From: Streptomyces sp. SCSIO 30461
GTDB taxonomy: Bacteria > Actinomycetota > Actinomycetes > Streptomycetales > Streptomycetaceae
Length of the DNA: 64,000 bases
Direction: 5' to 3'
Assembly: GCF_037023745.1 (NCBI RefSeq)
Contig: NZ_CP146101.1
Span: forward strand, 1,736,001-1,800,000
In this document: piece by piece, positions 1 to 11,410 of the stretch
Position numbering within the stretch: the stretch's first letter is position 1
Layout: every line of letters begins with the position of its first letter
Position numbers and translations under genes: made by a program
The notes under the pieces: generated by a model
Database searches by the model: none
What the model saw: the letters and a program-made list of their open reading frames with translations, nothing else
Told to the model about the DNA's origin: nothing

Positions 1-27
1 GCCCCCACCATCAGCGGAGCTGCCGCC

Positions 28-465
28 ATGCTGTCCAACGACGCCCGCACCGTCCTTCTCGCCGCCGTACCCACCGCAGCCGCAGGCGTCATCGCCGCGG
101 TGGTGAGCGGGGTGGTCGCCGGGGGGAAGGGTGCCTTGGGGGCGGTCGTCGGCACCCTGGTGGTGATCACCTTCATGGGTGCCGGCATGGTGGTGCTCCA
201 GCGCACCGCGAAGCGCCTCCCGCACCTGTTCCAGGCGATGGGGCTGCTCCTCTACACGGCCCAGCTGCTGCTGCTGTTCGTGTTCATGGCGGTGTTCCGG
301 GGCACCACTCTGTTCCACTCGAAGGCCATGGCCTTCACCCTGCTCGCGACGACCATCGTCTGGGTCACCGCGCAGGCGCGCGCCTATATGAAGGCCAAGA
401 TCCTTTACGTCGACCCGCAGTCCTCGACGGCCACAGGGCCCGAGAAGACTGGGTCGACGGCATGA
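28..465 (+). CDS. atpI: ATP synthase protein I (AtpI)
   Basis: Small integral membrane protein of 145 residues, first gene of the F1Fo ATP synthase operon. Four hydrophobic segments are visible (about residues 7-27, 35-57, 67-90 and 97-115), followed by a short polar tail. AtpI proteins are non-stoichiometric accessory factors thought to help assemble the c-ring; this role is from family knowledge. The ATG start has a weak CGGAG-like sequence about 10 bases upstream, and the window begins only 27 bases before it, so an upstream promoter cannot be judged. It lies 225 bases before atpB on the same strand. Confidence 0.85.
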   Translation: MLSNDARTVLLAAVPTAAAGVIAAVVSGVVAGGKGALGAVVGTLVVITFMGAGMVVLQRTAKRLPHLFQAMGLLLYTAQLLLLFVFMAVFRGTTLFHSKAMAFTLLATTIVWVTAQARAYMKAKILYVDPQSSTATGPEKTGSTA

Positions 466-690
466 GGGGTAGGGCCGGGATAAACGCCCGTTCACGATCC
501 TGCTATCGTCCGGTGCCAACTGCGGCACTGCGGGCGCGGGCATCCGAGCTGACGCCTGACCCAGCGCGAGGCTCGACGCCGAACCGCCGCCCCCTTACCT
601 GTAAGAACAGTCCAGTGCCGACCCGCGGCTGCGTGCCGCGCCGACACAACGAGGTTGCCGTACCTATGCGCCACGCTGAAGGAGCCCGCG

Positions 691-1503
691 GTGAGTGCTG
701 ACCAGACGCTTGCCTTCGACGCGAGCTGCCACATCTTCTCCGGGTGTGGATTCCCTGCTCCGGGCCTGCACACCTTCCTGTACGAGCCCATCTTCACCGT
801 GGGTGGCTTCGAGTTCAGCAAGCCGATGCTTCTCGCGCTGCTGAGCTCGATCGTGGTCGTCGGCTTCTTCTGGGCCGCGTTCGCCAAGCCGAAGATGGTC
901 CCGGGCAAGCTCCAGATGGTCGGTGAAGCCGGATACGACTTCGTCCGCCGGGGCATCGTCTACGAGATCATCGGCAAGAAGGACGGCGAGAAGTACGTGC
1001 CGTTCATGGTGTCGTTGTTCTTCTTCGTGTGGATCATGAACCTCTGGTCCATCATCCCGCTCGCCCAGTTCCCGGTCACCTCGCTGATCGCCTTCCCGGC
1101 GATCCTGGCGCTGATCGTGTATGTGATGTGGGTCAGCCTGACCTTCAAGAAGCACGGCTTCGTGGGCGGCTGGAAGAACATCCTCGGTTACGACGCGACG
1201 CTCCCCAAGGGCATCCTGCCGGTGATCATGGGCCTGGAGTTCCTCTCCAACCTGATCATCCGCCCCTTCACCCACGCGGTCCGACTGTTCGCGAACATGT
1301 TCGCCGGTCACCTGCTGATCGTGATGTTCACCGTGGCCACGTGGTACCTGATGAACGGCCTCGGCTTCGTCTACGCGACCGCCTCGTTCGCCATGGTCCT
1401 CGTGATGACCGCCTTCGAGCTCTTCATCCAGGCCGTCCAGGCGTACGTCTTCGTGCTCCTGGCCTCCAGCTACATCCAGGGCGCGCTCGCCGAGCACCAC
1501 TGA
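691..1503 (+). CDS. atpB: ATP synthase Fo subunit a (AtpB)
   Basis: Subunit a of the membrane Fo sector, which forms the proton half-channels against the c-ring. It has 270 residues with five to six hydrophobic helices. The conserved segment AVRLFANMFAGH carries the essential arginine of helix 4, and the helix-5 segment FIQAVQAYVFVLL ends the protein. I chose GTG at 691 because GAAGGAG (678-684) lies 6 bases upstream; an in-frame TTG at 655 has no such site. The N-terminus contains the actinobacterial CHIFSGCGFPAPG stretch. It sits between atpI and atpE and is co-transcribed with the operon. Confidence 0.93.
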   Translation: MSADQTLAFDASCHIFSGCGFPAPGLHTFLYEPIFTVGGFEFSKPMLLALLSSIVVVGFFWAAFAKPKMVPGKLQMVGEAGYDFVRRGIVYEIIGKKDGEKYVPFMVSLFFFVWIMNLWSIIPLAQFPVTSLIAFPAILALIVYVMWVSLTFKKHGFVGGWKNILGYDATLPKGILPVIMGLEFLSNLIIRPFTHAVRLFANMFAGHLLIVMFTVATWYLMNGLGFVYATASFAMVLVMTAFELFIQAVQAYVFVLLASSYIQGALAEHH

Positions 1504-1860
<357 letters not shown>

Positions 1861-1901
1861 GCCGGACCGACAGCCCAACCCCTTTCACGGAAGGCACTGA
1901 T

Positions 1902-2447
1902 GTGAACGCTCTGTTCCTTGCGGCTGCGGAGGAGCCTCAGAATCCTCTGATCCCGCATCTCGACGAGCTCGTCATCGGCCTGATCGCCTTCGTCATCGTC
2001 TTCGGCTTCCTCGCCAAGAAGCTCCTCCCGAACATCAACAAGGTTCTGGAGCAGCGCCGCGAGGCCATCGAGGGCGGCATCGAGAAGGCCGAATCGGCCC
2101 AGGTCGAGGCCCAGAGTGTGCTTGAGCAGTACAAGGCACAGCTGGCCGAGGCCCGCCACGAGGCCGCGCGTCTGCGCCAGGAGGCAACGGAGCAGGGCGC
2201 CGCGATCATCGCCGAGATGAGGGCGGAAGGCCAGCGTCAGCGCGAGGAGATCGTCGCCGCCGGCCACGCCCAGATCGAGGCCGACCGCAAGTCCGCGGCG
2301 ACCGCGCTGCGCCAGGACGTCGGCAAGCTCGCCACCGACCTGGCCGGCAAGCTGGTGGGTGAGTCCCTCGACGACCACGCCCGCCAGAGCCGCACGATCG
2401 ACCGCTTCCTCGACGAGCTCGAGGAGAAGGCCGAGGCCGCCCGATGA
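1902..2447 (+). CDS. atpF: ATP synthase Fo subunit b (AtpF)
   Basis: Peripheral-stalk subunit b, 181 residues. A single N-terminal membrane helix (about residues 23-43, ELVIGLIAFVIVFGFLAKK) is followed by a long, charged, Ala/Glu/Arg-rich helix that forms the stator dimer. Start is GTG 1902, with ACGGAAGG at 1887-1894 seven bases upstream; the ATG at 1899 is blocked by an immediate stop. The stop overlaps the atpH start in an ATGA tetranucleotide, indicating translational coupling. Confidence 0.92.
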   Translation: MNALFLAAAEEPQNPLIPHLDELVIGLIAFVIVFGFLAKKLLPNINKVLEQRREAIEGGIEKAESAQVEAQSVLEQYKAQLAEARHEAARLRQEATEQGAAIIAEMRAEGQRQREEIVAAGHAQIEADRKSAATALRQDVGKLATDLAGKLVGESLDDHARQSRTIDRFLDELEEKAEAAR

Positions 2448-3259
2448 ACGGAGCGAGCCGCGAGGCACTGGCTGCCGCGCGTGAGCGTCTCGACGCGCTG
2501 ACCGACAACACGTCGGTCGACGCTGCGAAGCTCGCCGACGAGCTGGCCGCCGTCACCGCGCTGCTCGACCGCGAGGTGTCGCTGCGTCGGGTCCTGACCG
2601 ACCCGGCGCAGGCCGGCGAGGCCAAGGCCGAACTGGCCGCGCGACTGCTCGGCGGTCAGGTGGGCGGCGAGACCGTCGACCTGGTCTCCGGCATGGTCCG
2701 CTCCCGCTGGTCCCAGTCCCGGGACCTGGTGGACGCGACGGAGGAACTGGCGAACACCGCCGACCTCGTCGCGGCCCAGCGGGCCGGCGCGCTGGACGAG
2801 GTCGAGGACGAACTGTTCCGGTTCGGCCGGATCGTCGCCTCCAGCACCGAGCTGCGGGCCGCGCTGGCAGACCGCTCTGCCACGGCGTCCGCGAAGGGCG
2901 GCCTGCTGCGCGGGCTGCTCGGCGGCAAGACCAACCCGGTCACCGAGCGTCTGGTGGTCCGCCTGGGCATCGCGCCCCGGGGACGTAGCCTGGAACAGGG
3001 ACTCGACTCCCTGTCCAAGCTGGCCGCGGCGCGCCGCGACCGCGTGGTCGCCGTCGTCACCTCCGCGGTGCCGCTGAGCGATCGGCAGAAGCAGCGCCTC
3101 GGAACCGTGCTGGCGCGGATGTACGGCCGCGAGATGCACCTGAACCTGGACGTGGACCCCGAGGTCCTCGGCGGGATCTCGGTGCGGATCGGCGACGAGG
3201 TCATCGACGGCACGATCGCCGACCGTATCGCCGAGGCGCAGCGCCGTATCGGCGGCTGA
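2444..3259 (+). CDS. atpH: ATP synthase F1 subunit delta (AtpH)
   Basis: Delta subunit (OSCP-like) linking the peripheral stalk to the alpha3beta3 head, 271 residues. This is longer than the roughly 180 residues of the E. coli protein, as is usual in streptomycetes. The C-terminal segment with [18 protein letters not shown] is the hallmark of the family. The ATG overlaps the atpF stop. After it comes a 137-base spacer with two hairpins before atpA. Confidence 0.9.
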   Translation: MNGASREALAAARERLDALTDNTSVDAAKLADELAAVTALLDREVSLRRVLTDPAQAGEAKAELAARLLGGQVGGETVDLVSGMVRSRWSQSRDLVDATEELANTADLVAAQRAGALDEVEDELFRFGRIVASSTELRAALADRSATASAKGGLLRGLLGGKTNPVTERLVVRLGIAPRGRSLEQGLDSLSKLAAARRDRVVAVVTSAVPLSDRQKQRLGTVLARMYGREMHLNLDVDPEVLGGISVRIGDEVIDGTIADRIAEAQRRIGG

Positions 3260-3306
3260 TCGGTCACCGTCGGCGACCAGGCCACAACAGAAACACGCAT
3301 GGCACA

Positions 3307-3350
3307 GCGGCCCGGTTGGGCCGCAGAGGATTCCTGGGGGTCGCCCCCAG
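3307..3350 (+). repeat. Two adjacent hairpins in the atpH-atpA spacer
   Basis: Two perfect inverted repeats lie close together. The first has GCGGCCC (3307-3313) and GGGCCGC (3318-3324) around a GGTT loop. The second has CTGGGGG (3334-3340) and CCCCCAG (3344-3350) around TCG, followed directly by ACCCCCAAAG. The second element resembles a short G/C-rich repeat that I recall seeing scattered through Streptomyces intergenic DNA. There is no T-run, so it is more likely an RNA-processing or stability element than a full terminator. Confidence 0.6.
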
Positions 3351-3396
3351 ACCCCCAAAGAAACTTCGGGCCCAACAAGGAGAGCAGGGAACCCAG

Positions 3397-4995
3397 ATGG
3401 CGGAGCTCACGATCCGGCCGGAGGAGATCCGGGACGCGCTGGAGAACTTTGTCCAGTCGTACAAGCCGGACGCGGCCTCGCGCGAGGAGGTCGGCACGGT
3501 CAGCCTTGCCGGCGACGGCATCGCGAAGGTCGAGGGGCTGCCCTCGACCATGGCCAACGAACTGCTGCGGTTCGAGGACGGCACCCTCGGTCTCGCCCTC
3601 AACCTCGAGGAGCGCGAGATCGGTGCCATCGTTCTCGGCGAGTTCAGCGGTGTCGAGGAGGGCCAGCCGGTCCAGCGCACCGGCGAGGTGCTGTCCGTCG
3701 CCGTCGGCGAGGGCTACCTCGGCCGTGTGGTCGACCCGCTCGGCAACCCGATCGACGGCCTCGGCGAGATCGAGACCTCGGGCCGCCGCGCCCTCGAACT
3801 GCAGGCCCCCACGGTCATGCAGCGCAAGTCGGTGCACGAGCCCATGGAGACGGGCTACAAGGCCGTCGACGCGATGACCCCGGTCGGCCGTGGCCAGCGT
3901 CAGCTGATCATCGGCGACCGCCAGACCGGCAAGACCGCTCTCGCGATCGACACGATCATCAACCAGCGCGACAACTGGCGCTCGGGCGACGTGAACAAGC
4001 AGGTCCGCTGCATCTACGTCGCCATCGGCCAGAAGGGCTCCACCATCGCGTCCGTGCGCGGCGCGCTGGAGGAGGCCGGTGCTCTGGAGTACACGACCAT
4101 CGTCGCCGCCCCGGCGTCCGACCCGGCCGGCTTCAAGTACCTGGCGCCGTACACCGGTTCGGCCATCGGCCAGCACTGGATGTACGAGGGCAAGCACGTC
4201 CTCATCATCTTCGACGACCTGTCGAAGCAGGCCGACGCCTACCGCGCCGTGTCGCTGCTGCTGCGCCGCCCGCCGGGTCGTGAGGCCTACCCGGGTGACG
4301 TCTTCTACCTGCACTCGCGTCTTCTGGAGCGCTGCGCCAAGCTCTCCGACGACATGGGCGCCGGCTCGATGACCGGTCTGCCGATCGTCGAGACCAAGGC
4401 CAACGACGTCTCGGCGTTCATCCCGACCAACGTCATCTCCATCACCGACGGCCAGTGCTTCCTGGAGTCCGACCTGTTCAACGCCGGCCAGCGCCCGGCC
4501 CTGAACGTCGGTATCTCGGTCTCCCGTGTCGGTGGCTCCGCCCAGCACAAGGCCATGAGGCAGGTCTCCGGACGTCTTCGTGTGGACCTCGCCCAGTACC
4601 GCGAGCTGGAGGCGTTCGCCGCCTTCGGTTCCGACCTGGACGCCGCGTCGAAGTCCGCCCTGGAGCGCGGTAAGCGCATGGTCGAGCTGCTGAAGCAGGC
4701 GCAGTACGCCCCGTACTCCACCGAGGACCAGGTCGTTTCCATCTGGGCCGGCACCACCGGCAAGATGGACGACGTCCCGGTCGAGGACATCCGCCGCTTC
4801 GAGCGCGAGCTGCTGGACTACCTGCACCGTGAGCAGGGCGGTCTGATGACCAGCATCCGCGAGGGCGCGAAGATGTCCGACGACACGCTGGAGAAGGTCG
4901 CCGAGCAGATCGCCGCCTTCAAGAAGCAGTTCGAGACCTCGGACGGCAAGCTGCTCGGTGAGGACGCCCCGGCCGCCGTCAACGTCTCGAAGTGA
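3397..4995 (+). CDS. atpA: ATP synthase F1 subunit alpha (AtpA)
   Basis: Alpha subunit of the catalytic head, 532 residues, with non-catalytic nucleotide sites. The beta-barrel domain (about 1-95) is followed by the nucleotide-binding domain with P-loop GDRQTGKT (173-180) and the hydrophobic Walker B strand [18 protein letters not shown] further on is the family signature, followed by the C-terminal helical domain. ATG 3397 gives the conserved [15 protein letters not shown] start. The best ribosome site, AAGGAGA (3378-3384), is unusually far (12 bases). An in-frame upstream ATG at 3316 lies inside the hairpin region and is rejected. Confidence 0.96.
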   Translation: MAELTIRPEEIRDALENFVQSYKPDAASREEVGTVSLAGDGIAKVEGLPSTMANELLRFEDGTLGLALNLEEREIGAIVLGEFSGVEEGQPVQRTGEVLSVAVGEGYLGRVVDPLGNPIDGLGEIETSGRRALELQAPTVMQRKSVHEPMETGYKAVDAMTPVGRGQRQLIIGDRQTGKTALAIDTIINQRDNWRSGDVNKQVRCIYVAIGQKGSTIASVRGALEEAGALEYTTIVAAPASDPAGFKYLAPYTGSAIGQHWMYEGKHVLIIFDDLSKQADAYRAVSLLLRRPPGREAYPGDVFYLHSRLLERCAKLSDDMGAGSMTGLPIVETKANDVSAFIPTNVISITDGQCFLESDLFNAGQRPALNVGISVSRVGGSAQHKAMRQVSGRLRVDLAQYRELEAFAAFGSDLDAASKSALERGKRMVELLKQAQYAPYSTEDQVVSIWAGTTGKMDDVPVEDIRRFERELLDYLHREQGGLMTSIREGAKMSDDTLEKVAEQIAAFKKQFETSDGKLLGEDAPAAVNVSK

Positions 4996-5015
4996 CGACG
5001 GAAGGGACCTGACTC

Positions 5016-7387
<2,372 letters not shown>

Positions 7388-7416
7388 GTCCGCTGACGTA
7401 ACCGTGAGCTGACTCG

Positions 7417-7450
7417 CGGAGGGGGGCGGGTTCCGTCCCGCCCCCCTCCG
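7417..7450 (+). terminator. 14-bp hairpin between atpD and atpC
   Basis: A perfect 14-bp G/C stem, CGGAGGGGGGCGGG (7417-7430) against its complement (7437-7450), with the loop TTCCGT and TATTTC after it. It looks like a terminator but lies inside the operon, 94 bases before atpC. It could attenuate read-through, so that epsilon is made at lower levels than beta, or protect the 3' end of the upstream message. Confidence 0.65.
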
Positions 7451-7543
7451 TATTTCGCCCGGGCGTTTCCCGCGCCCGAGCCCTACTAGACTTATGACCC
7501 AACACCCGGCAGAACCGCCGGGTGGTGACCCGAGGAGCCACCC

Positions 7544-7915
7544 TTGGCTGCTGAGCTGCACGTCGAGCTGGTCGCCGCCGACCGCCAGGTCTGGTCCGGT
7601 GAGGCCACCCTGGTCGTCGCGCGCACCACGTCCGGCGACATCGGCGTCATGCCCGGTCACCAGCCGCTGCTCGGTGTGCTGGAGTCGGGCCCGGTGACCA
7701 TCCGTACGAACGAGGGGACGGTCGTCGCCGCTGTGCACGGCGGTTTCATCTCGTTCGCCGACGACAAGCTGTCGCTGCTCGCGGAGATCGCCGAGCTTGC
7801 GGACGAGATCGACCAGCAGCGCGCTGAGCGTGCGCTGGAGCGCGCCAAGGCCGACGACGACGCCGCCGCCGAGCGGCGCGCCGAGGTCCGGCTGCGCGCG
7901 GTCGCGGTGCACTAA
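7544..7915 (+). CDS. atpC: ATP synthase F1 subunit epsilon (AtpC)
   Basis: Epsilon subunit at the base of the rotor, 123 residues, inhibitory and coupling role. The N-terminal beta-sandwich (residues 1-85) contains the [13 protein letters not shown] signature; the C-terminal helical hairpin is Glu/Arg/Ala-rich. It starts with TTG 7544 behind CGAGGAG (7531-7537). It is last in the operon and separated from atpD by 156 bases including the 14-bp hairpin, so its expression may be set separately. Confidence 0.93.
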   Translation: MAAELHVELVAADRQVWSGEATLVVARTTSGDIGVMPGHQPLLGVLESGPVTIRTNEGTVVAAVHGGFISFADDKLSLLAEIAELADEIDQQRAERALERAKADDDAAAERRAEVRLRAVAVH

Positions 7916-7936
7916 CGTTCCGAGACCATGTACCAC

Positions 7937-7985
7937 CCTCAGCCGCGGCCAGGCTGGACTTCTCCAGACCGGGTCGCGGCTGAGG
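7937..7985 (+). terminator. Nested hairpin after atpC
   Basis: An outer 11-bp stem pairs CCTCAGCCGCG (7937-7947) with CGCGGCTGAGG (7975-7985). It encloses an inner 5-bp stem CTGGA/TCCAG (7954-7958 and 7963-7967) with a CTTC loop. It lies 21 bases after the atpC stop and is the probable end of the ATP synthase transcript. A run of hexamer repeats (TGCAAG/TGCAGG variants, about 7988-8012) follows it. Confidence 0.65.
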
Positions 7986-8098
7986 CGATGCAAGTGCAGG
8001 TGCAAGTGCAAGCGCGGGTGTAGGCATATCCCCAGGGACACGCCGCACACTCGCGGAACCGCCTACCGCTACGGGACGAAACGAGGAGGTCGGTGCAG

Positions 8099-8545
8099 AT
8101 GGTCCTCGCTCTGCTCGTGAGCGGTTTGGCCGTCGCCCTGGTGTTGATCGGGCTCTTCGTCTTCGGTCTGCGCCGCAGGCTGATCCAGCGCTCGGGCGGC
8201 ACCTTCGACTGCAGCCTGCGCTGGAACGTACCGGAGAAGGACGATCACTCGGGCAAGGGCTGGGTGTACGGAGTCGCCCGCTACAGCGGTGACCGGATCG
8301 AGTGGTTCCGGGTCTTCTCGTACGCCCTCCGTCCCCGGCGGGTGCTGGAGCGCGCTGCGATCGAGGTGTTGGCGCGCCGGCTTCCGGAGGGCGAGGAGGA
8401 GCTGGCGCTGCTCTCCGACGCGGTGATCCTTGGCTGTCTGCACCGGGGGACCAGGCTGGAACTGGCGATGAGCGAGGACGCGCTCACCGGCTTCCTGGCC
8501 TGGCTCGAAGCCGCCCCTCCCGGCCAACGAGTCAATGTGGCTTGA
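8099..8545 (+). CDS. DUF2550 family membrane-anchored protein
   Basis: 148 residues. One N-terminal membrane helix (about residues 1-21, MVLALLVSGLAVALVLIGLF) is followed by an RRRL basic anchor and a soluble domain with SGGTFDCSLRW and GWVYGVARYSGDRIEWFRVFS. This matches the DUF2550 family commonly found next to actinobacterial atp operons; the function is unknown. I chose ATG 8099 because AGGAGG (8084-8089) is 9 bases upstream. The GTG at 8093 would leave only 3 bases. It probably has its own promoter after the nested hairpin. Confidence 0.8.
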   Translation: MVLALLVSGLAVALVLIGLFVFGLRRRLIQRSGGTFDCSLRWNVPEKDDHSGKGWVYGVARYSGDRIEWFRVFSYALRPRRVLERAAIEVLARRLPEGEEELALLSDAVILGCLHRGTRLELAMSEDALTGFLAWLEAAPPGQRVNVA

Positions 8546-8629
8546 GCGGGATGGTGTCGGGCATTCTGTGGTCGGGGGGCACCCGGCCGAAGTCTGGGGG
8601 AGTGGCATGAGCAGGTCCGAGGTTTCCGG

Positions 8630-9361
8630 ATGACCGGCGATATCGCGCTGCTGGGGCCCGGGGAGTGCCATGTCTGGTCCGCCGAGGCCCGCTGGAAGCC
8701 CGAGCTGCTCGATCTGCTGGATGACGTCGAACGGGACCGTTGCGCCCAGTTCCGTGTCGAAGGCGCCCGAGCGCTCTATCTGACCGCGCATGTGCTGGCC
8801 CGCCAGGTGGTCGGTGCACAACTCTCCATCGACCCGGGTGATGTCGTCGTCGTCCCCGTGTGCGAGTACTGCACCGAGTCGGGGGACCGTCCGCCGCACG
8901 GGAAGCCGACCCTGCCCGGGACGTCGCTGGAACTCTCGTTGTCCCACTCGGGACAACAGGTCATGGTCGCGTTGACGGCCGTGGGCCAGGTCGGCGTCGA
9001 TGTGGAGGAGATCGTCGAAGGCCGGACCCTGCCGCTGGACGTGCTCACCGCACGGGAGCAGGCCGAGCTTGAGCCTCTGGCTCCCGAGGACCGGGTCGCC
9101 GGCTTCATCCGCTACTGGGCCCGCAAGGAAGCCGTACTCAAGGCCACCGGACACGGCCTCATGGTGGAACCTTCGGCGCTGACCGTCAGCGCCCCCGGTG
9201 TGCCCGCCCGGCTGCTGGAGTGGCGGGAACGCCCCGAGCCGCACCTTCCGGTGCGGCTCGAGGATCTCGATGCCGGTCCTGGCTACCGGGCGGCGGTCGC
9301 CGTCGTGGGGGACGGCGACCGCGTCGAGGTGGTGCACCACCCGCTGGTGCGGGTCGAGTGA
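8630..9361 (+). CDS. 4'-phosphopantetheinyl transferase superfamily protein
   Basis: Transfers phosphopantetheine from CoA to carrier-protein serines; 243 residues, the Sfp-like size. The diagnostic metal/CoA motifs are visible: GVDVEEI (Asp124, Glu126) and WARKEAVLK (Trp163, Lys166, Glu167, Lys171). The CEYC pair at 79-82 and GKPTLPG at 91-97 match the region before the first motif in Sfp-type enzymes. It could serve polyketide or non-ribosomal peptide carrier proteins, but no such cluster is in the window. It stands 84 bases after the DUF2550 gene and converges on the chitinase with a gap of only 9 bases. Confidence 0.9.
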   Translation: MTGDIALLGPGECHVWSAEARWKPELLDLLDDVERDRCAQFRVEGARALYLTAHVLARQVVGAQLSIDPGDVVVVPVCEYCTESGDRPPHGKPTLPGTSLELSLSHSGQQVMVALTAVGQVGVDVEEIVEGRTLPLDVLTAREQAELEPLAPEDRVAGFIRYWARKEAVLKATGHGLMVEPSALTVSAPGVPARLLEWRERPEPHLPVRLEDLDAGPGYRAAVAVVGDGDRVEVVHHPLVRVE

Positions 9362-9370
9362 GCGGGGAAC

Positions 9371-11239
9371 TCAGCCGAGTCCGCTGTTGATCGCGCTGAC
9401 CAGTTCGCCGTTCGTGGTGTCACCGGAGAACTCCCAGAAGAACGCTCCTCCCAGGCTCTGGCTCTTCGCCCAGCTCATCTTGCCGCCGATGGTGGCCGGG
9501 GTGTCGTAGCTCCACCAGTGCGCGCCACAGTGGGCGTAGGCCGTGCCCGCGATCGTGCCGTTCGCCGGGCAGGAGGCCTTGAGCACCTTGTAGTCCTCGA
9601 TGCCCTGCTCGTACGTGCCCGGTGCCGGTCCGGTGGCCGAACCCCCGGGTGCGGATTGGCCGACGCCCGTCCAGCCGCGCCCGTAGAAGCCGATGCCGAG
9701 CAGCAGCTCCCCGGCGGGGACGCCCTGGGCCTTCAGTTTGGCGATGGCGTCGGCCGAGTTGAATCCGGACTGCGGGATCCCGGAGTACGAGGTGAGCGGC
9801 GAGTGCGGGGCGGTGGGCCCGTCCGCGTCGAAGGCGCCGAAGAAGTCGTACGTCATCACGTTGTACCAGTCGGAGTACGCGGCGGCACCCGCGTAGTCGG
9901 TCTTGTCGATCTTCCCGCCGCTGCTGGCGTCCGCCGTGATGGCCGCCGTGACCAGGTTGTTCGTACCGAACTTGGCCCGCATGGCCTGCATCATCGTCTT
10001 GAAAGCGGCCGGACCGCTGCTGTCGCAGGACAGACCGCAGGCGTTCGGGTACTCCCAGTCCAGGTCGATTCCGTCGAAGACATCGGCCCAGCGCGGGTCC
10101 TCGACCAGCTGGTAGCAGGACTCGGCGAACGCGGTCGGGTTCCGGACGGCCTGCGGGAAGCCGCCGGACCAGGTCCAGCCGCCGAACGACCAGAGCACTT
10201 TGATGTGCGGGTAGGCCTTCTTCAGCTTGCGCAGCTGGTTGAAGTTGCCGCGCAGCGGCTGGTCCCAGGTGTCGGCGACGCCGTCGACCGAGAGGTCGGC
10301 GGTGTAGGCCCTGTCGTAGTCCGCGTAGGAGTCGCCGATGGTGCAGCGGCCGTTCTGGACGTTGCCGAAGGCGTAGTTGATGTGGGTGATCTTCGCGGCG
10401 GAGCCCGAGGTCACCAGATTCCTGACATGGTAGTTCCGGCCGTACACGCCCCAGTTGGTGAAGTAGCCCAGTTTCACCTTGCCACCGGGTCCGGGGTCGG
10501 TGCCGCCGCCCGTGGTGCGTACGGAGCGGGTTCCGCTCATCGGGCCGGTCTGATCGGCGGTGTCGCGGGCCCGGACGGTGTACGAGTAGTCCGTTCCGGC
10601 GGTGAGGCCCGTATCGGTGTAGGTCAGTCCGGTGACCGTCGCGATCTTCGTACCACCGCGCAGCACGTCGTAGTTCTTGACACCCTTGTCGTCGGTGGCG
10701 GCGGCCCAGCCCAGGGTGACCGATGTGTTCGTGACGGCCGTCGCCGACGGCGTACCGGGCGCGGACGGCGGATTGTCGCCCGGGACGCTGCCACCGTCGC
10801 AGGAACCTCCGTTGACCCGGCAGTCGGACGGGGAGCCGGGGCCGGCGCCGTTGAAGCCGAAGGAGACGGAGGCGCCGGGGGCGAGGCTGCCGTTCCAGCT
10901 CTTGTTGCGGGCCGTCCAGTGGGTGCCCGAGTTGGTGACATCGGCGTCCCAGGCGGTGGTGACCGAGGTGCCGGAGGGGAAGTCCCACTCTACGGTCCAT
11001 GAGGAGATGGCGGTGGTGCCGGTGTTCTTCACCGTCCACTTGCCTTCGAAGCCGCTGCCCCAGTCCTGGGTCTTGGCGTAGGTGGCGGTGGTGGAGGTGG
11101 CCGCCTCGGCAGGGGTGGCGAGGCCGACCATGGCGGCGAACGGGAGCAGCAGGGCAGTGAGTCCTGCGGTGGTTCTCGATGCGAACCGTGCCCGGAAGCG
11201 GCCTCTGCCGCGGGTGCTGCGGGGGGAACTCGTACTCAA
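9371..11239 (-). CDS. chiC: Secreted chitinase, CBM2-FnIII-GH18
   Basis: Hydrolyses beta-1,4-GlcNAc bonds in chitin outside the cell; 622 residues. Domains in order: a signal peptide (about 1-46, basic N-region, hydrophobic LTALLLPFAAMVGLA, cleavage near PAEA-A); a CBM2 carbohydrate-binding module (about 48-150); a fibronectin type III domain (about 159-243); a linker GGGTDPGPGG; and a GH18 catalytic barrel (about 255-620) with DGIDLDWE (389-396), where Glu396 is the proton donor. Start is TTG 11239, with GAGGAG six bases upstream. The architecture matches the ChiC/Chi63 group of Streptomyces. Its promoter has paired 12-bp repeats, and a two-component system lies just upstream. Confidence 0.93.
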   Translation of the reverse strand: MSTSSPRSTRGRGRFRARFASRTTAGLTALLLPFAAMVGLATPAEAATSTTATYAKTQDWGSGFEGKWTVKNTGTTAISSWTVEWDFPSGTSVTTAWDADVTNSGTHWTARNKSWNGSLAPGASVSFGFNGAGPGSPSDCRVNGGSCDGGSVPGDNPPSAPGTPSATAVTNTSVTLGWAAATDDKGVKNYDVLRGGTKIATVTGLTYTDTGLTAGTDYSYTVRARDTADQTGPMSGTRSVRTTGGGTDPGPGGKVKLGYFTNWGVYGRNYHVRNLVTSGSAAKITHINYAFGNVQNGRCTIGDSYADYDRAYTADLSVDGVADTWDQPLRGNFNQLRKLKKAYPHIKVLWSFGGWTWSGGFPQAVRNPTAFAESCYQLVEDPRWADVFDGIDLDWEYPNACGLSCDSSGPAAFKTMMQAMRAKFGTNNLVTAAITADASSGGKIDKTDYAGAAAYSDWYNVMTYDFFGAFDADGPTAPHSPLTSYSGIPQSGFNSADAIAKLKAQGVPAGELLLGIGFYGRGWTGVGQSAPGGSATGPAPGTYEQGIEDYKVLKASCPANGTIAGTAYAHCGAHWWSYDTPATIGGKMSWAKSQSLGGAFFWEFSGDTTNGELVSAINSGLG

Positions 11240-11338
11240 GGGAAACTCCTCGATCGAGTGTGCGGACGGACCGGGGAAGGTGTGCTCGGGTCCGTGCGTG
11301 CGTACCGCGAGGCTCATCGCGGTGTGTGCTGTGCGGTG

Positions 11339-11380
11339 AGAGTAGGAAGGTCTGGACCAATCGTCAATAGGTCCAGACCA
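11339..11380 (-). promoter_or_regulatory. Chitinase promoter with paired 12-bp direct repeats
   Basis: Read on the minus strand, TGGTCTGGACCT (11380-11369) and TGGTCCAGACCT (11359-11348) are near-identical 12-bp repeats. They flank a -35-like TTGACG (11367-11362), with TACTCT as -10 (11344-11339) at 17-base spacing. Streptomyces chitinase promoters are known for exactly such repeats. Their cores also resemble the binding sequence of the GlcNAc-responsive regulator DasR (TGGTCTAGACCA). Induction by chitin and repression by glucose are therefore likely; this is inferred from the motif. Confidence 0.8.
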
Positions 11381-11410
11381 CACCCCGGAGCGGTTGCCTC
11401 CGCCCAGCGC

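Noticed and set aside
2656..4827. Long minus-strand ORF across atpH and atpA
   Set aside because: Shadow frame produced by codon bias over conserved ATP synthase genes.
9518..11002. Plus-strand ORF of about 490 codons over the chitinase
   Set aside because: Gly/Val/Arg-rich shadow; the minus strand encodes a complete signal peptide-CBM2-FnIII-GH18 protein.
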